A stretch of DNA of 64,000 nt from Albula goreensis. Taxonomy: Eukaryota > Chordata > Actinopteri > Albuliformes > Albulidae. The DNA is taken from the NCBI GenBank assembly GCA_022829145.1, contig CM040744.1, forward strand, positions 6,917,001 through 6,981,000. The letters run 5' to 3'. Below, one piece after another: positions 1 through 15,200 of the stretch. The notes beneath the pieces are model-generated. The model was not told the origin of the DNA. It saw only the letters and a program-made list of their open reading frames with translations, and did not search any database. The position numbers and the translations under genes are program-made. How positions within the stretch are numbered: the first letter of the stretch is position 1; every line of letters begins with the position of its first letter.

Positions 1-3000
1 TCAGTTGTGAGCTTTCCAACTCATTTTTTGCATTTTCTCCCATGTAATCCATTCCTTGATCCTATTTTCGGGATTCACTATCAGCAGGTACTGTCCAATC
101 ATTTTAAGCAGAAAAATCAAGTATTGTTGGGGGTCCGATTTTTCATACTTTTTTCAGGTCCGCGGGTTTACTTTTTTTTTTTCAGTTGTGAGCTCAACTC
201 ATTCCTTTTTGCGTTTTTCCCATGTAATCCATTCCTTGATCCTATTTTCTTCGTATCCACTATCAGCAGGTACTGTCCAATCATTTTAAGCAGAAAAATC
301 AAGTATTGTTGGGGGTCCGATTTTTCATACTTTTTTCAGGTCCGTGGCTTACGTTTGTTTTTTTCAGTTGTGAGCTCAACTCATTCCTTGCGTTTTCTCC
401 CATTTAATCCATTCCTGGTTCCTATTTTCTTCGTATCATATCAGCAGGTACTGTCCAATCATTTTAAGCAGAAAAATCAAAATTGTTGGGGTCCGATTTT
501 TCACACTTTTTTTCAGATCCGCGGCTTACGTTTTTTTCAGTTGTGAGCTCAACTCATTTTTTGCGTTTTCTCCCATTAAATCCATTCCTGGTTCCTATTT
601 TCTTCGTATCCACTATCAGCAGGTACTGTCCAATCATTTTAAGCAGAAAATCAAGAATTGTTGGGGGTCCGATTTTTCATACTTTTTCAGGTCCGCGGCT
701 TATGTTTTTTTCTGTTGTGGGCTCAACTCATTTTTGCGTTTTCTCCCATTTAATCCATTCCTGGTTCCTATTTTCTTCGTATCCACTATCAGCAGGTACT
801 GTCCAATCATTTTAAGCAGAAAATCAAGAATTGTTGGGGGTCGGATTTTTCATACTTTTTTCAGGTCCGCGGCTTACGTTTTTTTTCAGTTTTGAGCTCA
901 ACTCATTCCTTGCGTTTTCTCCCATTTAATCCATTCCTGGTTCCTATTTTGTTCGTATCCACTATCAGCAGGTACTGTCCAATCATTTTAAGCAGAAAAT
1001 CAAGAATTGTTGGGGGTCCGATTTTTCATAGTTTTTTCAGGTCCGCGGCTTACGTTTTTTTTTTTTCGGTTGTGGTCACAACTCATTTTTTTGCGTTTTC
1101 TCCCATTTAATCCATTCCTGGTTCCTATTTTTTCGTATCCACTATCAGCAGGTACTGTCCAATCATTTTAAGCAGAAAATCAAGAATTGTTGGGGTCCGA
1201 TTTTTCATACATTTTTCAGGTCCGCGTTTACGTTTTTTTCGGTTGTGAGCACAACTCATTCCTTTTGCGTTTTTCTCCCATGTAATCCATTCCTTGATCC
1301 TATTTTCTTCGTATCCACTATCAGCAGGTACTGTCCAATCATTTTAAGCAAAAATCAAGTATTGTTGGGGGTCCGATTTTTCATACTTTTTTCAGGTCCG
1401 CGGCTTAGGTCTTTTTTTTCAGTTGTGGGCACAACTCATTTTGCGTTTTCTCCCATTTAATCCATTCCTTGGTTCCTATTTTCTCCGTATCCACTATCAG
1501 CAAGTACTGTCCAATCATTTTAAGCAGAAAAATCAAGAATTGTTGGGGGTCCGATTTTTCATACATTTTTCAGGTCCGCGGCTTATGTTTTTTTTCAGTT
1601 GTGGGCAACTGATTCCTTTGCGTTTTTCTCCCATTTAATCCATTCCTGATCCTATTTTTCTTCGTATCCACTATCAGCAGGTACTGTCCAATCATTTTAA
1701 GTAGAAAAATCAAGAATTGTTGGGGGTCCGATTTTTCACACTTTTTCAGGTCCGCGGCTTACGTTTTTTGTTGTGAGCTCAACTCATTCCTTTGCGTTTT
1801 CTCCCATTTAATCCATTCCTGTTCCTATTTTCTTCAGATCACTATCAGCAGGTACTGTCCAATCATTTTAAGCAGAAAAATCAAAATTGTTGGGGGTCCG
1901 ATTTTTCATAATTTTTTCAGGTCCGCGGCTTACGTTTTTTTCAGTTTGTGGGCACAACTCATTTTTTGCGTTTTCTCCCATTTAATCCATTCCTGGTTCC
2001 TATTTTCTTTTGTCCTCCACTGTCAGCAGGTACTGTCCAATCATTTTAAGCAGAAAATCAAGTATTGTTGGGGGTCCGATTTTTCATACTTTTTTTTCAG
2101 GTCCGCGTTTACGTTTTTTTCAGTTGTGAGCTCAACTCATTCCTTGCGTTTCCTCCCATGTAATCCAATTCCTGGTTCCTATTTTCTTCGTATCCAATAT
2201 CAGCAAGTACTGTCCAATCATTTTAAGCAGAAAATCAAATATTTTGGGGGTCCGATTTTTCATACTTTTTTCAGGTCCGCGGCTTACGTTTTTTTCAGTT
2301 GTGAGCTCAACTCATTCCTTGCGTTTTCTCCCATGTAATCCATTCCTTGATCCTATTTTCTTCGTATCCACTATCAGCAGGTACTGTCCAATCATTTTAA
2401 GCAGAAAATCAAGAATTGTTGGGGGTCCGATTTTTCATACTTTTTCAGGTCCGCGGCTTACGTTTTTTTTCAGTTGTGGGCACAACTCTTTCCTTGCGTT
2501 TTCTCCCATTTAATCCATTCCTGGTTCCTATTTTTCTTCGATCCAATATCAGCAGGTACTGTCCAATCATTTTAAGCAGAAAAATCAAAATTGTTGGGGG
2601 TCCGATTTTTCATACTTTTTTCAGGTCCGCAGCTTACGTTTTTTCAGTTTGTGGGCACAACTCATTTCTTGCGTTTTCTCCCATTTAATCCATTCCTTGA
2701 TCCTATTTTCTTCAGATCCAGTATCAGCAGGTACTGTCCAATCATTTTAAGCAGAAAAATCAAGAATTGTTGGGGTCCGATTTTTCATACTTTTTCAGGT
2801 CCGCGGCTTACGTTTTTTCAGTTGTGGGCACAACTCATTTTTGCGTTTTCTCCCATTTAATCCATTCCTGGTTCCTATTTTTTCGTATCCACTATCAGCA
2901 GGTACTGTCCAATCATTTTAAGCAGAAAAATCAAAATTGTTGGGGGTCCGATTTTTCATACTTTTTTCAGGTCCGCGGCTTACGCTGGTTTTTCAGTTGT

Positions 3001-6000
3001 GAGCTCAACTCATTCCTTGCGTTTTCTCCCATGTAATCCATTCCTTGATCCTATTTTCTTCGTATCCACTATCAGCAGGTACTGTCCAATCATTTTAAGC
3101 AGAAAATCAAAGAATTGTTGGGGGTCCGATTTTTCATACTTTTTTCAGGTCCGCGGCTTACGCTTTTTTTCAGTTGTGAGCTCAACTCATTCCTTTTTGC
3201 GTTTTCTCCTATGTAATCCATTCCTTGATCCTATTTTCTTCGTATCCACTATCAGCAGGTACTGTCCAATCATTTTAAGCAGAAAATCAAGTATTGTTGG
3301 GGGTCCGATTTTTTCATACTTTTTTCAGGTCCGCGGATTCACTTACGTTTTTCAGTATTGTGAGCTCAACTCATTCCTTGCATTTTCTCCCATGTAATCC
3401 ATTCCTTGATCCTATTTTCTTCAGATCCACTATCAGCAGGTACTGTCCAATCATTTTAAGTGAGAAAATCAAGAATTGTTGGGGGTCCGATTTTTCATAC
3501 TTTTTTCAGGTCCGTGGTTTACGTTTTTTTCACTTGTGGGTACAACTCATTCCTTGCGTTTTCTCATTTAATCCATGTTTTCCAGTATCCAATCCATTTT
3601 TGATCCTAAAAATTGTTAGGGGTCCGATTTTTCACACTTTTTCAGGTCCGCGCGTTTACGTTTTTTTTCAGTTGTGGGTACAACTCATTCCTTTGCATTT
3701 TCTCCCATTTAATCTATTCCTGGTTCCTATTTTTTCAGATCCACTATCAGCAAGTACTGTCCAATCATTTTAAGCAGAAAATCAAAAATTGTTGGGGTCC
3801 GATTTTTTCACACTTTTTCAGGTCCGCTGGCTTACGTTTTTTTTCGGTTGTGGGCACAACTCATTTTTTTGCGTTTTCTCCCATTGTAATCCATTCCTTG
3901 ATCCTATTTTCTTCGTATCCACTATCAGCAGGTACTGTCCAATCATTTTAAGCAGAAAAATGAAGTATTGTTGGGGTCCGATTTTTCATACTTTTTTCAG
4001 GTCCGCGGCTTACGTTTTTTCAGTTGTGAGCTCAACTCATTCTTTGCATTTTTCTCCCATGTAATCCATTCCTTGATCCTATTTTCTTCAGATTCACTAT
4101 CAGCAGGTACTGTCCAATCATTTTAACAGAAAATCAAGAATTGTTGGGGGTCCGATTTTTTCATACTTTTTTCAGGTCCGTGGATTACGTTTTCTCCTAT
4201 TTTTTTTTCACTTTGGAGCACAACTCATTCCTTTGTTTTCTCCTATTTAATCTATTCCTGGTTCCTATTTTCTTCAGATTCAATATCAGTAGGTACTGTC
4301 CAATCATTTTAAGCAGAAAATCAAAATTGTTGGGGTCCGATTTTTCAGCACTTTTTTCAGGTCCGCAGCTTACGTTTTTTTCTAGTTGTGTGAACAACTC
4401 ATTCCTTTTGCGTTTCTCCCATGTAATCCAATTCTGGTTCCTATTATTTTCTTGATCCAATATCATCAGCAAGTACTGTCCAATCATTTTAAGCAGAAAA
4501 ATCAAAAATTGTTGGGGTCCGATTTTCATACTTTTTTCAGGTCCGCGCTTTACGTTTTTTTTCAGTTGAGCTCAACTCATTCTTTGCGTTTTCCCATGTA
4601 ATCCATTCCTTGATCCTATTTTCTTCAGTATTCACTATCAGCAGGTACTGTCCAATCATTTTAAGCAGAAAAATCAAGAATTGTTGGGGTCCGATTTTTC
4701 ATACTTTTTTCAGGTCCGCGTTAATTTTTTCAGATTTGTGAGCTCAACTCATTTCTTGCGTTTTCTCCTATGTAATCCATTCCTTGATCCTATTTTCTTC
4801 AGATCCACTATCAGCAGGTACTGTCCAATCATTTTAAGCAGAAAAATCAAAAATTGTTGGGGGTCCGATTTTCATTTTTTCAGGTCCGCATCTATGTTTT
4901 TTTTCAGTTGTGAGCTCAAGTCATTTTTTTGCGTTTTCTCCAAGTAATCCATTCCTTGATCTCTATTCTTCGTATCCACTATCAGCAGGTACTGTCCAAT
5001 CATTTTAAGCAGAAAATCAAGAATTGTTGGGGGTCCGATTTTTCATACTTTTTTCAGGTCCGCCTCGATTTTTTCACTTGTGTGCACAACTCATTTCTTG
5101 CGTTTTCTCCCATTTAATCCAATCCTGGTTCCTATTTTCTTGTATCCACTGTCAGCAGGTACTGTCCAATCATTTTAAGCAGAAAAATCAAGTATTGTTG
5201 GGGTCCGATTTTTCATACTTTTTTCAGGTCCGCGGCTTACGCTTTTTTTCGGTTGTGCAGAACTCATTTCTTCTGTTTCTCCCATTTAATCCATTCCTTT
5301 GGTTCCTATTTTCTTCGATCCACTATCAGCAGGTACTGTCCAATCATTTTAAGCAGAAAAACTGGCACCATTGTTGGGGTCCGATTTTTTCATACTTTTT
5401 TCAGGTCCGCGTTTACGTTTTGGAGTTGTGAGCTCAACTCATTCCTTGCGTTTTCCCATTTAATCCATTCTGATCCAATTTTCTGTATCCACTATCAGCA
5501 GGTACTGTCCAATCATTTCCAAGTAGAAAATCAAGTATTGTTGGGGGTCTGATTTTTCATACTTTTTTCAGGTCCATGACTTTTTTTTTTCTGTTGTGAG
5601 CTCAACTCATTCCTTGCGTTTTCTCCCATTTAATCCATTCCTGGTTCCTATTTTCTTCGTATCCACTATCAGCAGGTACTGTCAATCATTTTAAGCAGAA
5701 AAATCAAAAAATTGTTGGGGTCCGATTTTTCACTTTTTTTCAGGTCCGCGGTTTACGTTTTCTGTTGTGACAACTCATTCCTTGCATTTTCTCCCATTTA
5801 ATCCATTCCTGGTTCTATTTTCTTCATTATCTAATATCGCAAGTACTGTCCAATCATTTTAAACAGAAAAATCAAAAAAAATTATTTGAGTGGTCCGATT
5901 TTTTCACACTTTTTTCAGGTCCGCGGCTTTACGTTTTTTTCTAGTTGTAGGCACAACTCATTTTTTGCGTTTTCTCCCATTTAATCCATTCCCTGGTTCC

Positions 6001-6230
6001 TATTTTCTTAGTATCCACTATCAGCAGGTACTGTCCAATTATTTTCAGCAGAAAAACTCAAGAATTGTTGCGGGTCGGATTTTTCATACTTTTTTCAGGT
6101 CCGGGGCTTACGTTTTTAGGTTGTAGTACAACTCATTCCTTGCATTTTCTCCCATTTAATCCATTCCTTGATCCTATTTTCTTCGTATCCACTATCAGCA
6201 GGTACTGTCCAATCATTTTAAGCAGAAAAT
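1..6230 (+). repeat. About 176-bp satellite array, forward arm, clean part
   Basis: About 35 head-to-tail monomers of 174-181 bp. Landmarks in each are GTTGTGAGCTCAACTC, CCCATTTAATCCATTCC, CAGCAGGTACTGTCC, TTTTAAGCAGAAAA, TTGTTGGGGGTCCGA and CAGGTCCGCGGCTTACG. Monomers come in sub-types, with CTTGATCC plus CATGTAATCC or CTGGTTCC plus CATTTAATCC. Most differences between copies are homopolymer length changes (T runs of 6-12) and one-base indels. Individual variants match, in reverse order, monomers at 31.1-37.4 kb on the other strand. No protein-coding signal: open frames arise because the monomer is T-rich and poor in stops. Confidence 0.97.
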
Positions 6231-9200
6231 ACATCCATTTTCATTTTCAGCACACATGCTTCAGTTGTGGGCACAATTATATGTTTCTACGACCATTCCT
6301 GTCTCCTATCGTCAGCAGAGTATTGCGTCCAACGCGAAGCAGCAGGGTCAGCATTGTTATCCTGACATACTTTTCAGTAATTTGCGCGTTTTACGCCAGC
6401 TGTGAGCTCAACTGATTTCGCGCTCGTATCTGACTGTTCCCCACGCATTCAATATCAGCAGTTACCGTGAAGGAACAAGCATATTGCAGGGTCCGACACT
6501 TCGTTCGCATTATTGCTTTTTTCATTTGCATTTTGTGTTTTTCTTCCCATTTACCCATCTCTCGATTCCGTTTCGGCAGATTCACTGATCAGCAGGTACT
6601 CGTCCAATCATTTAGCAGAAAAATCATGATATTCGGTCCGTTTTTCACTTTTCATCGCGCCACGCTTTTCAGTTGTGGCACAACCTTATGCTTTCATTTA
6701 ATCTATCTTCTGGTCTTATTTTCAGATCTCAAGACAGTATTATCCAATCATTTTTATAGAAAATAAAAATTCAATAGCCGATGCCACTACTTGAAATCAT
6801 GCCTACGTTTTTCGGCCAGGGCACACCCTCCGTTCCCATGGGTTCATTTGATCTCTATTTTCGTAACCACTATCAGCAGGCTGTCCAATCATTTAAATAG
6901 TAGGTCAGCAATTGCCAGGTCCGAGCCACACTTTTTCAGTTCGCGGGCTACGCGCTGGGCCAGGGCATAACTCATTCTGCGCTTCCATGGTAATCCATTC
7001 TGATCCGGTTTTTCGCATTCACCATCAGCAGGCATGTCCAATCACGAAACAAGAAAAACAAAAATTAAAGCCAGTCCGACGCCACACTTTCAGTCAGTTT
7101 ACGCTGTTGCGGCACAAATTTCATGCTTTTCCATGTACCCATTCCCGATCTCTATTTTCGCATTCACCATTGGCAGGTAATTGTCCACCATTTAAACAGA
7201 AAATCAAGAATTGTTAGGTCCGATTTCTTCATTTTTTAGACCGTCACGCCACTCTGTGGGCACAACCAGCTTCTGCCCCATGCAACCATTTTCCCTGATC
7301 CTAAAATTAGTTAGGTCCGATTTTTCACACCAGTCCACGCCAGTTGCGGTGAAATTAGTTCGCGCTTTTCCCATTTACCTATTTCCGCATTTTCTTCGTA
7401 TCCAATATCGCAGTGACGTCCAACATGGCAGAAAAAGCATTGTTAACCATCATAGTTTTTCAGTCCGCCGCCAACGCTGGCCAGGCACAATCATTTCAGC
7501 GTTTTCCCGATGTAATTCATTCTGATCCTATTTCTTTTCGATTCATTCGTCATCGCACGTCCAACATGGCAGAAAAACAAGAATTGCGCCAGGTCCGATG
7601 CCATTACTTTTCAGTTCATGTTGTCGCTTTTTTTTCAGTTGTGGGCACAATCATTTTAAGTTTCCCCATTTAATTCATTTCAACGAGCGCGCCCACTGTC
7701 AGTGAGAGGTTGAACCAATCATTTTTGTTAAAAATCAGCTATTGTTAAACTGATTTTCACAGGTTCAGAGCCAATTTGTTTCGCGCTTCATGAATTGTTC
7801 TTCGTCTTCCACGCCAGATTCAATATCAAAGTTGTTGCTGTCCAATCATTTTGGCGGAGAAAAATCGCGATGTTAACCGATGCCATGAGACGCAGCCTGC
7901 CGCTTCGCTTCAGCCAGGTTCAACCGCTTCCGCGCTTCCCATAATTCACCTGGTTCCCATTTTTCTTCGATCCGCTCATCAGTGTAGTGGAGTTTTCAGC
8001 AGAACCAAGAACTGGTGCCGCGGTCGGATTTTTCATACTTTTCGTAATACCACGCGCCGGCTGGGCTAATAACTCTCATTCCTCGCGTTTTCTGATGGGA
8101 TCCATTCTCGATCCTATTTTCTTTTTGCATTCACATCAGTATAGTACGTCCAATCATTTTTAAGAGAAAAACAAGTATTGTTAAAAACCGACCATACTTA
8201 GAATCAGAGCTTCGACAGTTTTTTCAGCTTGTGAGCCCACCGCTCCCGCGCTTTCCTCCTGTCCATCTCCCCGATCTCATGCTCTTCGTGACCACATCAG
8301 CAGAGACAAGTCTTGGCGAAGAGAAAAACAAGTATTACTTAGTCCGGATTTTTCATACTTTTTTGTGTGTCCGCGCTACGCTTTTTTCGTGTCAGAGCTC
8401 AACTCATTTTCTCCCATTTCATCTATTTCGGTTCTATTTTCAGATTCACTCACAGCAGGTATTTCGTTCAATCATTTTAAGCAGAAATCGCTATTCAGCC
8501 AGGTCCGATTTTTCATACTTTTCGGTCATCATGGCTTCTCTCAATGCTTTTTCAATAGGCACACTCATTTTGCGTTATCTCTCTCCGTTCCTATTTTCAC
8601 CTTCTGTCAGCAGGCATCGTCCAACATAAGCAGAAATCGCAGCCAGTTGCAGTCCGATTTTCATACTTTTCAGTTCCACTGGCCACGCCAGTTGTGAGCT
8701 TCAACTCATACCTTTGCTGCTTTCCCATGTAATCCGCTTCCTGATTCATTTTCTTCGTATCCACATCAACAGGTTCGTCCAACATACAGAAAATCAAGAA
8801 TTGTTAAACCGATTTTTCATAGTTTTTTTCAGTCTGCCACGCTTTCAGGTTAATACCGTTTCCCATTTGATTTGTCTGTCTCCATTCATCATCAAGTAGT
8901 AATGCTCAATATTTCAAAGAAAATTGTTAGAACCATGCCACATCTGCCAGGTCCGCTGCTTATAAAAGTGCTCAAGCCAGGCAGATAACTATTCCTCTTG
9001 TATTCCATTCATTCACATTTGAGCAGCACGTCCAATCATGCTTACAGAAATCGCGGCCTGTCAGGCCCCATTTTCGCATTCAACCATATTTACGCTTCGG
9101 TTACAGGCACAACTGCATTTCGTATTTCCCACGTAACTAATTCTGTTCTATTTTCGTATCCAATATCAGAAGTATTCGTCCAATCATTTTAGCAGAAAAC

Positions 9201-12200
9201 TGTAAATTATTGTGGTCCGATTTCATACTTTTCACCGGCGTTTTCACGCTTTTTCAGCGAGTTCATCTCTCGTTTATTATTTGTCTTTTCAGGACCATTA
9301 TCAGCAGGCACGTCCATTTTAGCAGAAAAATCGCCGACCAAACCATGCTTTTTCACGCCCACAAGCCATTTTCAGTTGTGGGCACAACTGTTTTGCGTTT
9401 TTCCCACCCATTCTCCGACTCCCGCCACCACTGTCAGCAGGTACGTCCAATCATTTGTACTGGCGCATTGCTGATCTCGATTCTTTCATAAGCTTATCCG
9501 CCGCTTTTCAGTTGTTGTTCAATTTATTTCTTCGCGCTTTTTCCGCGAATTCACTTCTGGCTCATTTTCTGACACTCATCAGCATCGCCAGAAAATCAGC
9601 GACAGCCACACATCTGGCTCGGCGGCCACGCCGTTGCGGAACACCGCGCTTTCTCCATTTGATCCTCGCCAGATTTTCAGCAGGTATCCAATCATTTTAG
9701 CGAGAAAATCGGTCCGGACATACTTGTCAGCGCTTATGCCAGTTGCAGCTCAACTGTCTCGCGCTTTCCTATTTACCCATTTCGTCCCTATTTTCAGACT
9801 CCATTGGCAGAGCTGTCCAATCACGAAAGAAAATCAAAATAAAGGTCCGATAGGTTACAGCACAATGCTGGTTGTGTGCACAACTCATTTCATGCCCTTC
9901 CTGATCCTATTGCATAGTACGTCCAATGAGCAGAAAATCAAAGTCGGCTGCCAGGGTCCGATTTTCATACTTTTTTCGCAAGTCTCAAGCGGGTCACGCT
10001 TTTTTATGTTGCGAGCTCAACTTCATTTCGAAAGCTCATTTAATTCATATCTTGATCTCATTTTCTTTATCCACTATTTAGTAGTACAACTAGTCATTTT
10101 ACAGAAACCGCATATTAAACTGATTTTCATACTTTTTTCAGTTCATGCTTACGCTTGTTGTGACAATCATTTCGCGTTTTTCTCCCATTTACCATTTTCC
10201 GTCTTCTTGATTCACATCGTTGGCATTGTCCAATCATTTAGCAAAAATCGTGCCGTTAAGAAACGACACACTGGTTACGCTGGTTAGGACGCGAAGCTTC
10301 CTTATGTAATTCATTTCGATCTCTTTCAGATACTTTTCAGGTATTGTCCAATTTAGCAGAAAAATCGTAAGAGCCAGGTCCGTTATTTTCAATACATTGA
10401 CGCTTTTCAGCTGCGGAGCCTCAACATTTCGCGTTTTCCATCTGATTCTCGGCTTATTTTTCAGATTCATCCATCAGCAGGCATTGTCCAATCATTTGAA
10501 GAGAAAATCACATTATGCCGGATTTTCACAATTTTTCAGGTCCGCGCGCTCGATGCTGGAGCCAGGCAGACAACCTTCTCATGCTTTTCTCATGTATTTT
10601 TTCCCAAGATTATTTCTTGCTTGATGTTTTCAGTTGTGGGCACAATCATTTGCGTTTTCCACTTGATCTGATCTTTGCCTTTTATTGTCTTCTGTCAGCA
10701 GGTATTGTCCACCGATATAGAAACAGATAGGTCCGACATTAGAACATACACGCTTTTTTTTTTTTTTTTTGTATACACCATTTATAGAAGTTTTCCCATT
10801 TACTTGTTCCTTATTTTCATATTCATCAGCAGTACTTGTCCAACGTTTTTCGCAGAAAATCGTAATCGTTAGAACCGATGCACATTTTCAGGTCGCGCCA
10901 TGCCGCCGCCAGGCATACTACCTTCAGATGCCTCCCATGTGCGGTCCAATTAACTTATTTTTCGTATTCAACAGAGTATTGTCCAATCATTTTTAGCAGA
11001 AAATCAAAATTATTAGTCCGATTTTCATGTTTCTTTTTTCATGTCCTGTTTACGCTTTTATGTTGTAGAGGTCAACTGCCTCGAGCGCTTTCTCCCATTT
11101 GAATCTATTCTGATCCTGTTTTTCAGACTACTATTTGCAGACAAGTCTGTTGATTTTTATGATGTTGATTCCGATTTTCACATTGTTGCTGCTTACGCTT
11201 TTCAGTTGCGTTCAACTCATGCCGCACCATGGTCCATCTGATCCTGTTTCGCCAGACCACTATCAGCAGTAGGCCGTCCAATCAGGCGAGAAAAATCAGC
11301 AAATTGCTGTAGGTCCGATTATCCTCGATGCTTCAGTTGCAGCTCAACCTTCACTTCATGGGCTTCCTATTTACCCATCTTCGTTCCTACGCATTCACTA
11401 TCAGCAAGTAGCCGTCCAACCATTTTTAGCAGAAAAAATGTACCACAGGTCCGATGCCACATCTTTTCAGGTCACACGCGGCCAGTGCACAACTCTCATT
11501 TCGCGTAAGCCTGAGGTATTCCGCCGCCAGATTCATCAGCAGGAGCCGTCGACTATTTTAAGCAGAAAATCGTCATTGTTAAATCGATTTTTCATACTTT
11601 TTTTCAAAGGCGCCGCTTTTTTTTTATGTTGTATTAACTCATTTCGCGCTTTTCTCCCATTTTAATTCATTCTTGATTCCCATTTTCTTTTCAGATTCAC
11701 TATTTGTCGTCCAAATATTTAAGTAGAAAATCAGCATTGTTGTAGGTCCGATTTTCATATTTATTCCTTCATTACGCTTGTTGTGAGCTCAACTTGCCTC
11801 CTTGCGCTTTCCTCCTCATTTAACGATTCTCAATTTTACGCCAGATTCACATCAGCAAGTACGTCCAGCAAAATCAAAAGTCAGGAGGTCCGAGCCATTC
11901 ACGACATGCCGGGACCCCGCCATGCTTTCCCACGTATCCATTTGATCCCATTTTCGCATCCATTGTTGCGGCCGTCCAATCATTTGCAAACAAAATTGCG
12001 GTCCGATTTTCGTTTCTTTTCAGTAAGTCCACGATGCTTTTCAGTTGTGATCAACACATTTTCGTGCTTTTCTCCTTCATTTGATCCATTTTCGTTCCTA
12101 TTTTCGCATTCACTATCAGCAGCATTGTCCAATCATGTAGTAGAAAATCAAGAATAAGGTGTCGATTATTACTTCAGGCGTCACGGCCACGCTTCGTTAG

Positions 12201-15200
12201 GCAATAACTCTCACTTTTCGTGTTTTCTTCCATAATTATCTGACAACATTTATCCTATCAGTACGTCCACCATATTAAAGAAACGTCGATATTCAAAATT
12301 GATTTTTCATAGCGCCGCGCTATCGCTGGTTGTGGCTAATAACCGATTCGTTCACGCACCATCTTCGGTTGTCATTTTCTTCTCGTATCCATCAGAAGTA
12401 CTCGTCCGAAGTAGAAAATCGCGGTTCACAAAACTGATTCACATTAATGCCGTAATACGCTTTTCAGTTGCGGAGCTCATCCACAGTGCTTTCCGACAAC
12501 GAGCTCCTCCTTTTGGCCAGATTCACTATCGCTAGTACGTCCAATCATTTTTAGCAGAAAAATCAGGTCCACATTCTTTTCAGTCACGACATGCTGTTGC
12601 GCACAACCGCTTCTTTGCGCTTTCCCGATGTAACCATTCTGATCTCTATTTTCAGATTCATTATCAGCAGTATTGTCCAATCGCTTGTGTAAGAAGAAAA
12701 TCATCCTGATTGCGTTTCTTTTCAAACCGCCACGCTTATAGTTGCAGCTCAATTATTTCATGCTTCATTTAATTCATCTTCCGATCCTATTTGCCGCATC
12801 CACAGCCTGCAGGCATGTCCAGTCATTTAAGTAGAAAATCAGCATAGTTAGTCCGATTTTTCACGTTCAGGTTCGCGTCACGCTTTTTTTCACAGAAGCT
12901 CATGCTTTTCCCATATCTGCTCCTATTTTTCAGACATCAGTAGGTATTGTCCAATCATTTTAAGCAAAATCAAAGGCAGGTCCGAGCTTCAATATTTCAG
13001 GTCCGGTTAAGCATGCGTTAGAATAATCGCTTTCATGCTTTTCTCCCCGTAATTCATTTTCCTGATCTCTATTTTTCAGATCCATTACAGGTATTGTTCA
13101 TTTTAGCAGAAAATCGTAATTGTTATATCCGAGCATAATTTTTCAGAATTCAGGTTTTCACGTTTCGCCAGAGCTTCAACTCATAGCTTTAGCCGTTTAC
13201 GTGCTGTTGCGGGCACCGACTATGCTTTTCCTTCCCCATTTAACCATTCTCCCGGTTACTATTTTCAGATTCAATATCAGGAAAGGCTGGTCCAACCATG
13301 CATAGAAAATCGTAATTATTGGGGTCCGATGCCATTCAGTCAGCGCTTTTTTCGTTGCAGCTCAATCTTTTATGCTTCATTTAATTCATTCTGGATTCCA
13401 TTTTCAAACATCATTTCAAAGGTGAATTTCGTCCAATATTTTTAGCAGAGGGTCAAAATTGTTAGGTCCGATTTCACAATTTCAAACAAAACATGCTTCG
13501 CGCCGTGATACAATCATTTCGCGCTTTTCTCCATGCGGTTCACTTGATCCTATTTTCGATTCACTATCAGCAGGAAATGTTCACCATGGCAGCAGAAAAT
13601 AACATGTTAGTCCATTTTCATATTTCAGTATGCTGTGAGCTAACCTCATTTCAAGTGCTTCCCATGCAACACTCCTCACAGACTACTATTTGCAGGTATT
13701 GGCCCAGTCATTTTGCTAGAAAATCAAGTATTGTTGTGAGTCTCGCTTACAGCATTCAAGATGCTTTTTTCGTCGAGCTCAATTATTTCATGGCCCATTT
13801 GACTCCGTTTCCCGGTTCTATTTTCTTCGCATTTATCAGCAGTGACAACTCCGCGGCAAATCATTGTTGGTGGTCCGATTTTTCACACTTTTCAGGTCCG
13901 CGTATTGCTTCGTTGCGGAACCCTTCATAAAGTTTTACGTAACCATTTCCGATCTTGTTTTTCGGTATTCAATTTTTATGTCCGGCTGAAGAAAATCGTG
14001 TCTTCGTGTTAATATTTTTCATAATTTCTTCAAATCGTTTACGCTTCAGCCAGACGCTCATGCTTCTCCCATGTGTATCCATTTTCCCGATCTTGTTTTT
14101 CTTCGCATTCACGCCGCAGGCCGTTCAATCGTTTTGAAGCAGAAAACGCACAGAGTCCGACATACTTTTGAGCCATAGTTTTAATGCTTTTCAGCTAAAG
14201 CATAACTATTTTACATAAAGCTTTCTCCTACTTAATTCATTCTTGTTCCTTATTTCGCTTCACTGTCATAAATGTTCAATATTTAAGTAGAAAACAAGTA
14301 TTGGGATTCATTTTCATGTTTCTTTTCAACTGGCTTACGCTTTTCAGTTAGAAGCTCAACTCATTCCCCGCGGCTTTTCCCAGCGTAACTACTCGTTCTC
14401 TATTTTCTTCGCATTTCAATATCACAGTACTGTCCAATCATTTTAAGAGAAAATCAGCCATCTGTTGCAACCGATTTTGCTACTTAGTTACGTTTACGTT
14501 TTTTTCGAAATATGATTTTCATGCGCTTTCCACTAATCCATTCCTGGTTCTATTAAAGCCACTATCAGTAGAGTCCAATTTTGCTAGTAAATCAAGAATT
14601 ATTAAATCCATTAGACTTGCCACGTACACGCTTCTTTTCAGCTGCGGCACACCATTTTTTGTTTTCCTTATTTAATCCATTCTCGATCCTGTTATTTCGT
14701 GATCCACCATCACAGGTACTGTCCAATCATTTTGTTAAGAAAACCGCACAGCCAGTCCTCATTCACTTTTATCCGGCGCCACGCTTTTCAGTCAGACCAA
14801 CCATTTCAGCAAGCTTTCCGATTTAACTATCTCCGGTTCCCCCGAGCTTGAAACCACTACGGAGGTACTGTCCAATCATTTGGCTTAGAAAATCATGACA
14901 GTCCGATTTTCATATTTTTCAGGTCTGTTGCCACGCTTGTTGTGAGTTCAATCATTCTCTGCGGGAAGCCTCAGGACCATTCTGATCCTCTATTTTTTTC
15001 TTCGTGATTCACTATCAGTACGTCCAACCATTTTAAGGCAAAAACCGCACAGTTAGGGTCTGATTTTCATATTTTTTTTTCAGGTTCAAGGCTTACGCTT
15101 TTTTGAAGGTGAGCTCACCACGCCCTTGCATTTTCCCATGCAATCCATTCCTGATCCTATTTTCGCATTCCATTGTCCACTAGGCTAAGAGTATCAAGAA